Origin: Methanoregula sp. UBA247
GTDB lineage: Archaea; Halobacteriota; Methanomicrobia; Methanomicrobiales; Methanospirillaceae
Assembly (NCBI GenBank): GCA_002495055.1
Contig: DADR01000024.1
Location: forward strand, 96,545-160,544
Length of the DNA stretch: 64,000 nt
Direction: 5' to 3'
Part shown: in pieces, positions 51,830 through 60,677 of the stretch
How positions within the stretch are numbered: position 1 is the stretch's first letter
Layout of the letters: every line of letters starts with the position of its first letter
Position numbers and translations under genes: made by a program
Notes under the pieces: generated by a model
Database searches by the model: none
Seen by the model: the letters and a program-made list of their open reading frames with translations, nothing else
What the model was told of the DNA's origin: nothing

Positions 51830-52798
51830 TCACCGCACCCGTTTTTTTACAGCCGTTTTCGTTTTCCCGGCTACGGCTTTTTTTGCCTTTTTTTGTGGAA
51901 CAGTGGGTATTTTCACACTTTTATTCGGAATTGAAGCAAGGATTTTTTTAAGTTGTTCGGTCTTCTTTTCATCAAGATCATCGAGAGGAAGCCTGACCGG
52001 CCCACCCGCCATGCCAAGAAGTTCAACTGCCTTTTTTACCGGAATCGGGTTTGTGTCGATAAACATCGCCCGTAAGAGTGGCGACAGGGCATAGTGGAGG
52101 ACAAGTGCTTTCTGGTAGTCACCGTGCTTCATCGCTTCGTACATGGCCACCATGCGTTCAGGGTCTACATTGGCTGCAACCGATATGACACCAGATCCAC
52201 CGAGTGCCATTATCGGGAGCGTGATGTTGTCATCACCGGAAATCACCAGAAAATCATCATCCTGTGTTTCTTCAATGATCCTCGATATCTGTCCGATATT
52301 ACCACTCGCTTCCTTGATTGCAACAATATTTGGGTGCCGTGCGAGTTCTGCTACAAGATCAGGCTCGAGATTCTGTCCTGTCCGGCCCGGGACATTATAC
52401 ATAATGATCGGAATATCAAGGTCTGCAAGTTTTGTATAATGCTTGATGAGCCCTGAACGGTTTGGCTTGTTGTAATACGGGCTTATAACAAGAACGCCAT
52501 CAGCGCCGATGTCCTTTGCAGCCTTTGTCAGTTTTAAGGCTTCTGCCGTGTTGTTAGAACCAGTACCGGCAAGCACAGGGATCCTGCCGTTCACCTTGTC
52601 AACGGCAATCTCAATCACTTTTTCGTGCTCTTCAAACGTGAGCGTTGCCGATTCACCGGTAGATCCGCAGGGCACAATCCCGTGGACACCACAGGAAAGG
52701 AGAAACCCGATGTTCCGCTCAAGACCCTGGACATCAAGGTCCATCGCAGAGTTTCTTTTAAAAGGGGTAATGATTGCTGGAAGGACACCTTCGAACAT
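51830..52798 (-). CDS. dapA: 4-hydroxy-tetrahydrodipicolinate synthase with basic C-terminal tail
   Basis: Condenses pyruvate and aspartate semialdehyde. 322 residues against about 290 in most relatives. GSTGESATLTFEEH, the Tyr in MYNVPGRTGQNLEP and the Schiff-base Lys in IVAIKEASGNIGQ are present. The extra ~30 residues at the C-terminus are Lys/Ala/Val-rich (QKKAKKAVAGKTKTAVKK), like a nucleic-acid-binding tail. Between rpS17e and dapB. Confidence 0.96.
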   Translation of the reverse strand: MFEGVLPAIITPFKRNSAMDLDVQGLERNIGFLLSCGVHGIVPCGSTGESATLTFEEHEKVIEIAVDKVNGRIPVLAGTGSNNTAEALKLTKAAKDIGADGVLVISPYYNKPNRSGLIKHYTKLADLDIPIIMYNVPGRTGQNLEPDLVAELARHPNIVAIKEASGNIGQISRIIEETQDDDFLVISGDDNITLPIMALGGSGVISVAANVDPERMVAMYEAMKHGDYQKALVLHYALSPLLRAMFIDTNPIPVKKAVELLGMAGGPVRLPLDDLDEKKTEQLKKILASIPNKSVKIPTVPQKKAKKAVAGKTKTAVKKRVR

Positions 52799-52806
52799 GA
52801 ATAAAG

Positions 52807-52998
52807 TTATGAGCGTCTCTTGGTATTTATTTTTCTCGTGATATACCCGGCGATGCGGTTCCGGACACGCTTGCTTCCAATTACTGTCGATTTACCAAGC
52901 TGCTGCTTGTTTTCATCGAAGCTGTTGGAGAAATAGTCCCGCTGCTTAGCCAGAAGTTCAGTACCGAGTGATTTGATGTATGACGGTTTGATTCCCAT
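52807..52998 (-). CDS. rps17e: 30S ribosomal protein S17e
   Basis: Archaeal/eukaryal ribosomal protein, 63 residues; GIKPSYIKSLGTELLAKQRD and SKRVRNRIAGYITRKIN are typical. Nine bases before dapA, an arrangement that couples lysine synthesis with translation genes. Confidence 0.96.
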   Translation of the reverse strand: MGIKPSYIKSLGTELLAKQRDYFSNSFDENKQQLGKSTVIGSKRVRNRIAGYITRKINTKRRS

Positions 52999-53008
52999 GT
53001 GTATTTCC

Positions 53009-53566
53009 TCAAAGTTCTATATTTATAATGCGGTTCGATATCATAATAATATTGTTCGATACGTCGACTGGATCTTCACCAAAAAGACGGATTATTACTT
53101 CTTTACCCTTTCCCCCGGTATCATAGCATACGTCGGGTACTCCCTGTTTGCAACAGGTTGCAACGCCCCAGTCCATCGTACTGATCCACGGGGGTTCCAA
53201 TGCTGGATCAAACGAAGTACATTCAAGGAGCAGGCTTTCAATGATTTCAATTACTTTTTCAGAATGACGCAGGGTCGCCGCACACCGCATGAGGGGATCA
53301 AATTTCATGGCAGTCAGCACTATTCGCGTGATTTCGTCATCCACACCAAAAGCACAGGGTCCGTTAGCACGCGGACTTCCGTTCATAGCGATAAGTCCGC
53401 CTTGTACTGCTGCAACACCCCCGCTCTCCCGTGCCCCACGGATAGCATACCCCAGTTTTGCCCCCAGTGCAGGAATAAGCCGGACATCCATGGATTGTTC
53501 GAGAAGTGTGACCGCCGTAGCAAGTTTTTCAAGCGCCACACTGCGTTCCTGGTTTGGATCCTTCAT
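53009..53566 (-). CDS. ThiN-like thiamine-phosphate synthase family protein (stand-alone)
   Basis: 185 residues from ATG 53566 (a GTG at 53587 in the same frame is possible). LIPALGAKLGYAIRGA, CAFGVDDEITRIVLTAMKFDP and TMDWGVATC ... YDTGGKGKEVIIRLFG match the ThiN domain, which joins HMP-PP and thiazole phosphate in archaea, usually fused to ThiD. Here it stands alone in front of rpS17e. It may be an active ThiN or a regulatory relative; I cannot distinguish. Confidence 0.78.
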   Translation of the reverse strand: MKDPNQERSVALEKLATAVTLLEQSMDVRLIPALGAKLGYAIRGARESGGVAAVQGGLIAMNGSPRANGPCAFGVDDEITRIVLTAMKFDPLMRCAATLRHSEKVIEIIESLLLECTSFDPALEPPWISTMDWGVATCCKQGVPDVCYDTGGKGKEVIIRLFGEDPVDVSNNIIMISNRIINIEL

Positions 53567-53674
53567 AATCGTACCAATGATGGGCACGACAAGTATTAAG
53601 AATAACTTTTACCTTCATCAAAATCTTCTGCTTTCGGATATACATATATCCTTTTACGAAGAAAGATTCCTGTA

Positions 53675-53851
53675 ATGGATCCACGACTCCTTGATGTGAT
53701 CATAGGTCTATCAGGCTTTCTTGTCCTGATTGTTATGCTTGCCCTGCTCCCCATGGTGATGATGGCTGGTATAGCCTATCTCGCGGCAATTCTGATTTTT
53801 ATTCTCTTCCTGTCAGGAGCCGGATATCTGGTAAATGAGAAAATTATCTAG
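53675..53851 (+). CDS. Small membrane protein (58 aa)
   Basis: MDPRLLDVIIGLSGFLVLIVML followed by a second helix (MAGIAYLAAILIFILFLSG). Two-helix hairpin with short ends. It overlaps the 3' end of the convergent primase gene by eight bases. Function unknown. Confidence 0.6.
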   Translation: MDPRLLDVIIGLSGFLVLIVMLALLPMVMMAGIAYLAAILIFILFLSGAGYLVNEKII

Positions 53852-54932
53852 GCGATGCCGGGGGATTATCTGTTGTTGGAGCCCCCTCTTTTTTCGTTTT
53901 GGGTGAATATTTCTTTTTTTGCCGGTAATAATTTAACGGATGGTTCACAGTTTCACATATTTTATCCCGGTTCACACAGAGTCCTGTTGTCTTCATTGCA
54001 GCACATGCCGGTGCTGTGTATTCTGTACCTGATCCTCCCCGTCCGGTGATATGCTCTACCTGGTACATCGTTTTTTCCGGATCAAAATCCGGTGACCTCG
54101 CATACATCCCGGCAATCTCAGCCACATTCATACCTATTGAATGAATAAACGTGGTGAGGGCGAAGCGACCGGCATGGGTGAGATTGGTACCACCAGTCAG
54201 CGCTAAAACAAGTGCCTGCATACAGGGAGGGAAGGCATTTTCATCAATGGCACCGAACTGCTGGAGCATCTGCTCCTGGTACACTTTTTTTATCGATGTA
54301 ACTTTCGGAGCAAGTTGTTCACAGATAAAAGACGGTACTTTATGAGGGAGATCATGACGTATGACGAGGCGTGTTCGTTCCCGTAATAATTCATACCGCT
54401 CTTCTTTTTTGATCTCAACAAAACCCTGGGACAGATGGCGATTTACGAGCCTGAAACGATCTTCGTGGAGGGGAGAGACCAGCTCCACATAATCGGTTAG
54501 CGGCATCCGGTCCTGGATGATCTGGATTCCCAGTTCGTTTGCAAGAGCGATGCATAACCTCGAATAACCCGTATCTTCCAGCCGGTAATTCTGGTTCCAC
54601 TCTTCTTCATTAACTAAAAAATAATACATCCGTTCAGCCTCATACCGGGTCAACCGGTCAATGAGCTGTTTATCATTCACACAGGAAACAATAATCCGGG
54701 CAAGCGCATAAGCGGCAATCTCATCATCAGCCGAATCCGATACCACGGGGGCAAATATTTTTTTTGGGGATATTGAATCATGGACCCGTGTTATGGCAAG
54801 GTTGATTAACGATTCTCCTTTCGTGTCTTTTAAGAGTGAATCGAGTGTTGAGAATCTGGCCTTGATATGGTCCTGGGCTTTTTTTAAAAAGGGAAAATGG
54901 GTAAGTTCCTTTGGTGATGGCTTATAGTCCAT
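53844..54932 (-). CDS. priL: DNA primase large subunit PriL
   Basis: Regulatory subunit of archaeal replicative primase with a [4Fe-4S] cluster, 362 residues. The C-terminal cluster domain shows Cys in PCMQALVLALTGG, YTAPACAAMKTTGLC and DKICETVNHPLNYY. The Lys-rich end is typical. Its start overlaps the PCNA stop by one base, so clamp and primase subunit are cotranslated. Confidence 0.93.
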   Translation of the reverse strand: MDYKPSPKELTHFPFLKKAQDHIKARFSTLDSLLKDTKGESLINLAITRVHDSISPKKIFAPVVSDSADDEIAAYALARIIVSCVNDKQLIDRLTRYEAERMYYFLVNEEEWNQNYRLEDTGYSRLCIALANELGIQIIQDRMPLTDYVELVSPLHEDRFRLVNRHLSQGFVEIKKEERYELLRERTRLVIRHDLPHKVPSFICEQLAPKVTSIKKVYQEQMLQQFGAIDENAFPPCMQALVLALTGGTNLTHAGRFALTTFIHSIGMNVAEIAGMYARSPDFDPEKTMYQVEHITGRGGSGTEYTAPACAAMKTTGLCVNRDKICETVNHPLNYYRQKKKYSPKTKKEGAPTTDNPPASPR

Positions 54933-55675
54933 CAGTCAGCCTCTATCCGAGGTGCCAGAAGGTACTCCACATGGCCGTTGCCTCCCGCAATAATAAAGGA
55001 GAACCTGACCGGGTGGTCGATACCAAGGTATATTTCCACCTCGGCAGCCTTACCCATGACCTTCCCCATATCTTTTAAGTAATCAAGGGAGAAGAGCGAT
55101 CGTGCCTCTACTGGTGTCAGTGATTTAAGCTCATCTTTACTGAACTCACGCCGGATATTGTCCGTATCCCCTTCGGCAATCAGGTAAAAAGTCTGGTCCT
55201 TGGGATTGATTCCAAGCGCAATCTTATCGGAGATCACCGCAGCCGCTTTCATCGCATTGTTGAAATCGTCACCGGTAATTACAATCTTACCCGGAAGATT
55301 TATCGTCGGCGGGTTGGGATCTTTCCTTATTGTGTTCGTATCCAGGAGGGTAATGGAATAATGATACCCATGGGCTGATACTGACATCTTCTGGGCATTT
55401 TCAGCAAGTTCGAGACTGATAAGGTCGCCTTTGCCAGCCATACCAAATATATTTTTCATTTTCGTAATATCAATGCCCAGCTGACTTTTTGTTGCTTTGA
55501 ATGAATCGAATGCTTCTTTTTTCAGCTCGATTCCTATCATAGCTACATTTGCCGTGTCAACAGCTCGCGTGGAGATTCCATTCTCATCAGTATGCAGCCT
55601 GCACTCAGGGACGAGAGCCGAAATCGCATCGATAAATTCCCTAAACACGTCTGCATCAATGGTTGCTTTTAACAT
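54932..55675 (-). CDS. pcn: DNA polymerase sliding clamp (PCNA)
   Basis: 247 residues from ATG 55675 (MLKATIDADVFREFIDAISA); the frame runs open further upstream without a site. Two-domain clamp: FSLDYLKDMGKVMGKAAEVEIYLG and HPVRFSFIIAGGNGHVEYLLAPRIEAD at the C-terminus. Forms a trimeric ring around DNA for polymerase, ligase and Hef-type nucleases. Confidence 0.96.
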   Translation of the reverse strand: MLKATIDADVFREFIDAISALVPECRLHTDENGISTRAVDTANVAMIGIELKKEAFDSFKATKSQLGIDITKMKNIFGMAGKGDLISLELAENAQKMSVSAHGYHYSITLLDTNTIRKDPNPPTINLPGKIVITGDDFNNAMKAAAVISDKIALGINPKDQTFYLIAEGDTDNIRREFSKDELKSLTPVEARSLFSLDYLKDMGKVMGKAAEVEIYLGIDHPVRFSFIIAGGNGHVEYLLAPRIEAD

Positions 55676-56126
55676 CGCTTGTCTCACTTCTCCTCTTTTT
55701 GACCGGATATAAAAACTACCCTTTTTCTGAACTCTTTTTATGACATTCCTCAATAATTACCATTTTCAGGGTCTTTTTATGTACGGTTTGACCATTCTAT
55801 GTTACGTTATTTATTATTCCATAGTAATTGGTTGTTAACGGTTACTTGGAGTAATAACAAATAATAACGTGATACTTTTTAGATGTAAAAATCTCTTTGT
55901 TTCTTCGTTCAATTATATTTATTGTTTTAAAGTAAGGATCTCATTTGAGGATTTCATAAGGCAGCTGGCACACTCATCTGTGCTTCCTTTCAATACGCAA
56001 ATTCCATCAACTGTGGTCGTCTGGATACAACAATCACACCCCCACCCCTTTTATTTGCCAAAAGAACATGAATATGAAGTCACATTCATCAATTTGAAAA
56101 AGAAGGAAGTCATATCGATACGTTGT
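55676..56126. other. Intergenic region upstream of PCNA with an imperfect inverted repeat
   Basis: Holds the PCNA promoter. ACGTTATTTATTATTCC (55804-55820) and GGAGTAATAACAAATAATAACGT (55848-55870) form an imperfect dyad around GTTAACGGTTAC. A long plus-strand frame (from 55869) runs into the antisense of the lipoprotein gene and is probably not a gene. Confidence 0.35.
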
Positions 56127-56516
56127 CTAGGTTTCTTTGTAATCAACCCTGTACGTTTCGGTCTGTGTTGTTGCTTCGACACCAGTTACCTTAACGGATG
56201 TCGCGTCAAGCGTGCAGAATGCCTCGGCCATTCCTGTCTCGCCGGTTTTGAGTGATGGAAGAGATGCAGTTTCCTCATCGATTTTAATCCCGTTTTTATC
56301 ATAGCATCCGAGGATAACATCAAACCTCGCCTCAACAGATCCAATATTTTGTCCAGTTACTGTTGCCATCCCGTTATTATCGAAGGATACATTCAGACTA
56401 ACGGACTCTTCTTGTGATGAATCCGATGAAGAGCTTGATGAAGTGCTTGTACAACCTGTTATCAGGATTGCTACAACACAGAGAAAAAGAAGGGATCGTC
56501 TTATGCGTTTTTTCAT
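56127..56516 (-). CDS. Lipoprotein with FxLYD-like beta domain
   Basis: 129 residues: a lipobox signal (LLFLCVVAILITGC), a Ser-rich linker, and a beta-sandwich of the FxLYD/CARDB type (GMATVTGQNIGSVEARFDVIL; SLKTGETGMAEAFCTLDAT). Lipid-anchored outside the membrane. Function unknown. Confidence 0.75.
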   Translation of the reverse strand: MKKRIRRSLLFLCVVAILITGCTSTSSSSSSDSSQEESVSLNVSFDNNGMATVTGQNIGSVEARFDVILGCYDKNGIKIDEETASLPSLKTGETGMAEAFCTLDATSVKVTGVEATTQTETYRVDYKET

Positions 56517-56690
56517 GTTTTTTGGTTATATTCGGGAGAGATAACCTTTTCCTTTTTTATACATCCGTTAAAATTGGGGGTACTTTATAGTCTTTTTGCT
56601 TCGTATCCAATCAGTTTTTAAATGAGATATTTTTCTAGCATATGGCATAACCGGATTGATAATGATAGCGAACATTGAACTGTCTCCTGA

Positions 56691-56900
56691 TTACCGCAGG
56701 AAATAATATCCCAGTCCTCCACAAAAAATTGCACAAAAGGAGATCACCAGGGAAATATTGATGGCTTGTTCCTTTCGGGACATTGCAGACCATGCACTTT
56801 TCTGTGTCTTTGCACCATATGCAATAGAAAGGCCGATGCCCGTCCCGGCTAATGAACCGATTGCTGCTACCATCAGGATTTCAAATATGCTCACATTCAT
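56691..56900 (-). CDS. Small membrane protein (69 aa)
   Basis: Two helices (FEILMVAAIGSLAGTGIGLSI; INISLVISFCAIFCGGLGYYF) with a basic loop between. Unassigned. Confidence 0.55.
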   Translation of the reverse strand: MNVSIFEILMVAAIGSLAGTGIGLSIAYGAKTQKSAWSAMSRKEQAINISLVISFCAIFCGGLGYYFLR

Positions 56901-56949
56901 ATATACCCGCTGTTTTGAGTCATGTGATTCCTCAAAGTACCTGATTGTT

Positions 56950-57618
56950 TCATGCCGTATGTCTGATATCTATTTTGTCTCCGGGTTGTAGTACTTTTAC
57001 CCGGATATCTGTTGTTCGCTCAATTGCTTCCTTGAACTGGATAGGATCTGCATTGATCTTGGCCCACGTATTATAGTGTATCGGTATTACCATTTTTGCA
57101 CCGATAAAGTTCGCTGCCATCATCGCTTCTGCGGTGCCCATCGTGTATCGTCCACCGATAGGAAGCAGTGCAACGTCGGGATGATAAAGGTCTCCAATGA
57201 GTTTCATATCGGAAAAAAGCGCAGTATCGCCAGCATGGTAGATCTTCACGCCATCAATCCCGATTACAAACCCTGCTGCAGTGCCGCCATAGCAACCGAC
57301 ACCTGCCTCTTCTATCCACGAGGAATGTACAGCAGGAGTCATGGTAAACGACACACCATCAATAATCGCGGTACCCCCGATGTTCATTCCCTCCACAGGC
57401 AGACCCTTTCCCTTGAGGTACTTGGCGATCTCAGTAATAGCGATTGTCTTTTTACCGAGTGCCACAGTCTCGCCAAGATGGTCTTCATGCCCGTGTGTAA
57501 CGACAACGATATCCGGTTTTGTAAAAAGAACACTATTCCCTTCAATGAAAGGATCAATCAGGATCTTTTTTGATCCGGTTAGCAGTACGCACGAATGCCC
57601 AAGCCAGGAAAGTTGCAT
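56950..57618 (-). CDS. UPF0173 metal-dependent hydrolase (metallo-beta-lactamase fold)
   Basis: 222 residues from ATG 57618. QLSWLGHSCVLLTGSKKILID, the metal motif THGHEDHLG, HAGDTALFSDM and IPIHYNTW are the MBL-fold residues. Relatives include UlaG-type lactonases; substrate unknown. Confidence 0.92.
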   Translation of the reverse strand: MQLSWLGHSCVLLTGSKKILIDPFIEGNSVLFTKPDIVVVTHGHEDHLGETVALGKKTIAITEIAKYLKGKGLPVEGMNIGGTAIIDGVSFTMTPAVHSSWIEEAGVGCYGGTAAGFVIGIDGVKIYHAGDTALFSDMKLIGDLYHPDVALLPIGGRYTMGTAEAMMAANFIGAKMVIPIHYNTWAKINADPIQFKEAIERTTDIRVKVLQPGDKIDIRHTA

Positions 57619-57729
57619 ATATGCTGATCTGATTACCGGTGGATGAAATTTACCATCAGAAATCATTAAAGACAGCAGGCGGAAGTGTAGTTACACTAAA
57701 AAGAGATGAATGTCTGAACGGAAGGACAT

Positions 57730-58338
57730 TTACATTACATCAATCAGTTCAGCTTCTGTGATATCAATGGAATCCCCCAGACTGTCCGCAGTGGCGCTTC
57801 GGGTCATCTGCTCGGATATGTCCCGGTCTTCCATAACGTCCCGGACCCGGTCAATGTAGGGGTCAATGGTGGGATCTTCCTGCTCCTCTATCACATGCCG
57901 GTATTCACGGAGCGTCGATGGGCTGATGCCCAGTTCCTCGGAAACCTCTTTCATGGTCTTTCCGGACTCGATTAGCTTTTCCATCATCATCTTATCAAAA
58001 GGCATCTTGAAATCGAGCTCGCGGAAGAGTTTGAGCCTTACCCGTGCACGTGCGACTGTCTTGCTAAGTTTTTCATCCCCGAGGTAGCGGGCAATTTCTG
58101 TGTCATTCTTACCCGCGTAAAACAAGGTGACAAGTTTTGCAAGCTGGATCGGTTTCAAGGACGTTTTGAAAATTCCCTGTTCAGTGATCTCTCGCATTAC
58201 GAGAGCAACCTCACGTTCGATTGCGTCACTGTCTCTTAAAGTACCATGGATATTCTTCATAGGCTCGACAATCTTTGTCTTGCCAGACATGGTGCTGAAG
58301 AGTTTTAGAAGCTGTACCTTGCGTTTGTCTTCGGTCAT
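57730..58338 (-). CDS. HTH protein resembling haloarchaeal 'conditioned medium-induced protein 4'
   Basis: 202 residues from ATG 58338. LVTLFYAGKNDTEIARYLGD and MKEVSEELGISPSTLREYRH are two helix-turn-helix-like units. The overall plan (acidic N-terminus, FYAG..DTEIA, second HTH, acidic tail) is that of the haloarchaeal Cmi4 family. Probably a transcription factor; targets unknown. Confidence 0.75.
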   Translation of the reverse strand: MTEDKRKVQLLKLFSTMSGKTKIVEPMKNIHGTLRDSDAIEREVALVMREITEQGIFKTSLKPIQLAKLVTLFYAGKNDTEIARYLGDEKLSKTVARARVRLKLFRELDFKMPFDKMMMEKLIESGKTMKEVSEELGISPSTLREYRHVIEEQEDPTIDPYIDRVRDVMEDRDISEQMTRSATADSLGDSIDITEAELIDVM

Positions 58339-58495
58339 TGCATACCCCGTTATGGGATTAGGATATACAATAAATCGCCTCCTATTTAATCCTATCTTAA
58401 AGCATTGTTTGACCAAAAAACCTTTAAATTAGTGATGGATTGTATAAAAAAATGGACCTGATACTACAGGCACTCAATTTTATCGCTGATAATTT

Positions 58496-58756
58496 TTATA
58501 AAAACTGTTCAGAAGACGATCCATTCAGGCACTCAAGTTCATCATTCATTACTAATTCACGTAAAATTTTCCTTATATGGCAATACGGACCTTTTTCATA
58601 TACGGTCAGACTGATAATCTGATAATTGGCATCTGATGAGTCCTGTTCTTCCTTATATTCTTTAATGGAATACGTTGAATTCTCCTTCAGGATAGTGTTT
58701 AATACACTGGATTTTGATTCCAGATTATTTTTTATCCGTAGTACAAAATAGCTCAT
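58496..58756 (-). CDS. Hypothetical protein (86 aa)
   Basis: From ATG 58756 (MSYFVLRIKNNLESKSSVL). Pattern of strand-helix-strand with QIISLTVYEKGPYCHIRKIL; could be an ACT- or ferredoxin-like fold. No family recognised. Between the HTH gene and glyS. Confidence 0.5.
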   Translation of the reverse strand: MSYFVLRIKNNLESKSSVLNTILKENSTYSIKEYKEEQDSSDANYQIISLTVYEKGPYCHIRKILRELVMNDELECLNGSSSEQFL

Positions 58757-58931
58757 ATTCAGCCTCTTGTTGATTATCTGATTGGGAAACAATAATTCTA
58801 TTCTTTTTTATGAATACATTTTTTTTATGTTGTGCAGGTCCCTTGTTTTTCACGTTCCCATGATGAGGGTTATAATATCAGTGAGGGATAATTGATTTAG
58901 ATAATCTGGAATTACAAAGAAGTGATAACGA

Positions 58932-60671
58932 GTGATACAGGGATCTGACGATGTTTTTGAGAAAGTGATGGACCTTGCAAAACGCCGTGGTTTTATCTGG
59001 CCTACATCCGAATGCTATGGTGCTGTTGCGGGTTTTATCGATTATGGTCCTCTCGGGGCAATGATGAAGCGGCGTGTCGAGGATATCTGGCGGAATTTTT
59101 ACGTCATCCGTGAAGGGTATTACGAGATTGAATGCCCAACGATAGCTCAGGAGGCAGTTTTTATCGCTTCCGGACACGTGAAAGGTTTTTCTGACAAGAT
59201 GTGCCAGTGTCCGCACTGTAAGGAATACCTTCGTGCCGACCATGTTGCTGAAGGGGGAAACATACTCAATGCCTCCATTATGAATAATAATGATCTCGCC
59301 GATGCTATCACCTCCTGCAAATGCCCTGCCTGTGAAGAGGTGCTTGGGAACGTAACAGTCTTCAATTTCAACCTTATGTTTTCGACTACCATCGGTCCGG
59401 GCTCACAGAGGATCGGGTACCTCCGTCCAGAAACCGCACAGGGAATGTTCGTCGACTTTGCGCGCCTGCTCAGATTTTATCGGGACAAGCTGCCCTTTGG
59501 TGCAGTGCAGATCGGAAAATCCTACCGGAACGAGATTTCACCCCGCCAGGGTATGATCCGTCTCCGTGAGTTTACGCAGGCAGAAGCAGAAATTTTTGTC
59601 CACCCGGATCAGAAGAACCATCACCCCTCGTTTAAGCGGTATGCAGAATACCTGGTACCTTTGCTCACCTATGTCCAGCAGCAGAACTGCACGGATCCTG
59701 TTGAAATCACTATGCGAGAGGCAGTTGACCAAAAAATAATCGCCAACGAGTACGTTGCCTATTATGTTGCCCTTACTCATGAGCTGCTGATAACAATTGG
59801 TATTAAACCCGAACGACTGCGTTTCCGCCAGCACCTTCCTGATGAGCGTGCGCACTATGCTACTGACTGCTGGGATGCAGAAGTATTTTCCCGACGTTTT
59901 GGCTGGGTGGAAACGGTAGGTATTGCGGACAGGACTGATTATGACCTGAAAGCTCATGCCGGGCAGAGTGGCACTCCCATGACGGTCTTCATCCAGTATG
60001 ATAAACCGAAGAAAACTGAGCGTCAACGTATTATCCCGAATATGAGTGTGCTTGGCAAACAATACCGTACGAAAGCAAAAATGATCTTTGCTGAACTTGA
60101 AAAAGCGATGCCCACCCAAGAAGGTGCCGAGATAGTGGTGGATGGTGAAACTATTCATATTCCAGCCAATCTTTTTGAAGTCCGCAATGAAGTGATGGAT
60201 ATACGCGGTGAAGATATTATCCCGCATGTGATCGAACCTTCGTACGGGATTGACCGCATGTGTTATGCGGTCCTGGAACAGGCATATGATGAGGATATCG
60301 CAGATGGTGAAACCCGGACGGTAATGCACCTGTCTCCTGGCGTCGCACCGGTCCAGGTCGCTGTTTTTCCGCTTATGACCCGCGATGGTCTTGATATCAT
60401 CGCTGATGAAATTACCCAAACCTTCCATAAACGGGGGATACTTGCCGAATATGATGACAGCGGTGCCATCGGGCGCCGGTACAGGCGCCATGATGAGATC
60501 GGGACGCCATGTGCGATAACCGTTGATTATGAAACCAAAGAGAGCAATACCGTCACTATCCGGGACCGGGACACCATGCAACAGATACGTATCCCGATCA
60601 CAAAATTACCCGAGATAGTCAGGGCTCTTGTTGACAGAAGCATTACGTTTGCATCACTTTCACCAGAATAA
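58932..60671 (+). CDS. glyS: Glycine--tRNA ligase (archaeal/eukaryal type)
   Basis: Class II synthetase, 579 residues, GTG start at 58932. FIWPTSECYGAVAGFIDYGPLGAMMK, a zinc-binding insertion (CQCPHCKEYL; CKCPACEEVLGN), motif 2 (SYRNEISPRQGMIRLREFTQAEAE region), and motif 3 near SYGIDRMCYAVLEQ. The C-terminal anticodon-binding domain follows (VAVFPLMTRDGLD). Confidence 0.97.
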   Translation: MIQGSDDVFEKVMDLAKRRGFIWPTSECYGAVAGFIDYGPLGAMMKRRVEDIWRNFYVIREGYYEIECPTIAQEAVFIASGHVKGFSDKMCQCPHCKEYLRADHVAEGGNILNASIMNNNDLADAITSCKCPACEEVLGNVTVFNFNLMFSTTIGPGSQRIGYLRPETAQGMFVDFARLLRFYRDKLPFGAVQIGKSYRNEISPRQGMIRLREFTQAEAEIFVHPDQKNHHPSFKRYAEYLVPLLTYVQQQNCTDPVEITMREAVDQKIIANEYVAYYVALTHELLITIGIKPERLRFRQHLPDERAHYATDCWDAEVFSRRFGWVETVGIADRTDYDLKAHAGQSGTPMTVFIQYDKPKKTERQRIIPNMSVLGKQYRTKAKMIFAELEKAMPTQEGAEIVVDGETIHIPANLFEVRNEVMDIRGEDIIPHVIEPSYGIDRMCYAVLEQAYDEDIADGETRTVMHLSPGVAPVQVAVFPLMTRDGLDIIADEITQTFHKRGILAEYDDSGAIGRRYRRHDEIGTPCAITVDYETKESNTVTIRDRDTMQQIRIPITKLPEIVRALVDRSITFASLSPE

Positions 60672-60677
60672 AACCTT

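Noticed and set aside
55869..56255. 128-codon plus-strand frame
   Set aside because: Runs antisense into the lipoprotein gene and lacks a start signal.
59538..60581. 347-codon minus-strand frame opposite glyS
   Set aside because: Antisense shadow of a certain aminoacyl-tRNA synthetase gene.
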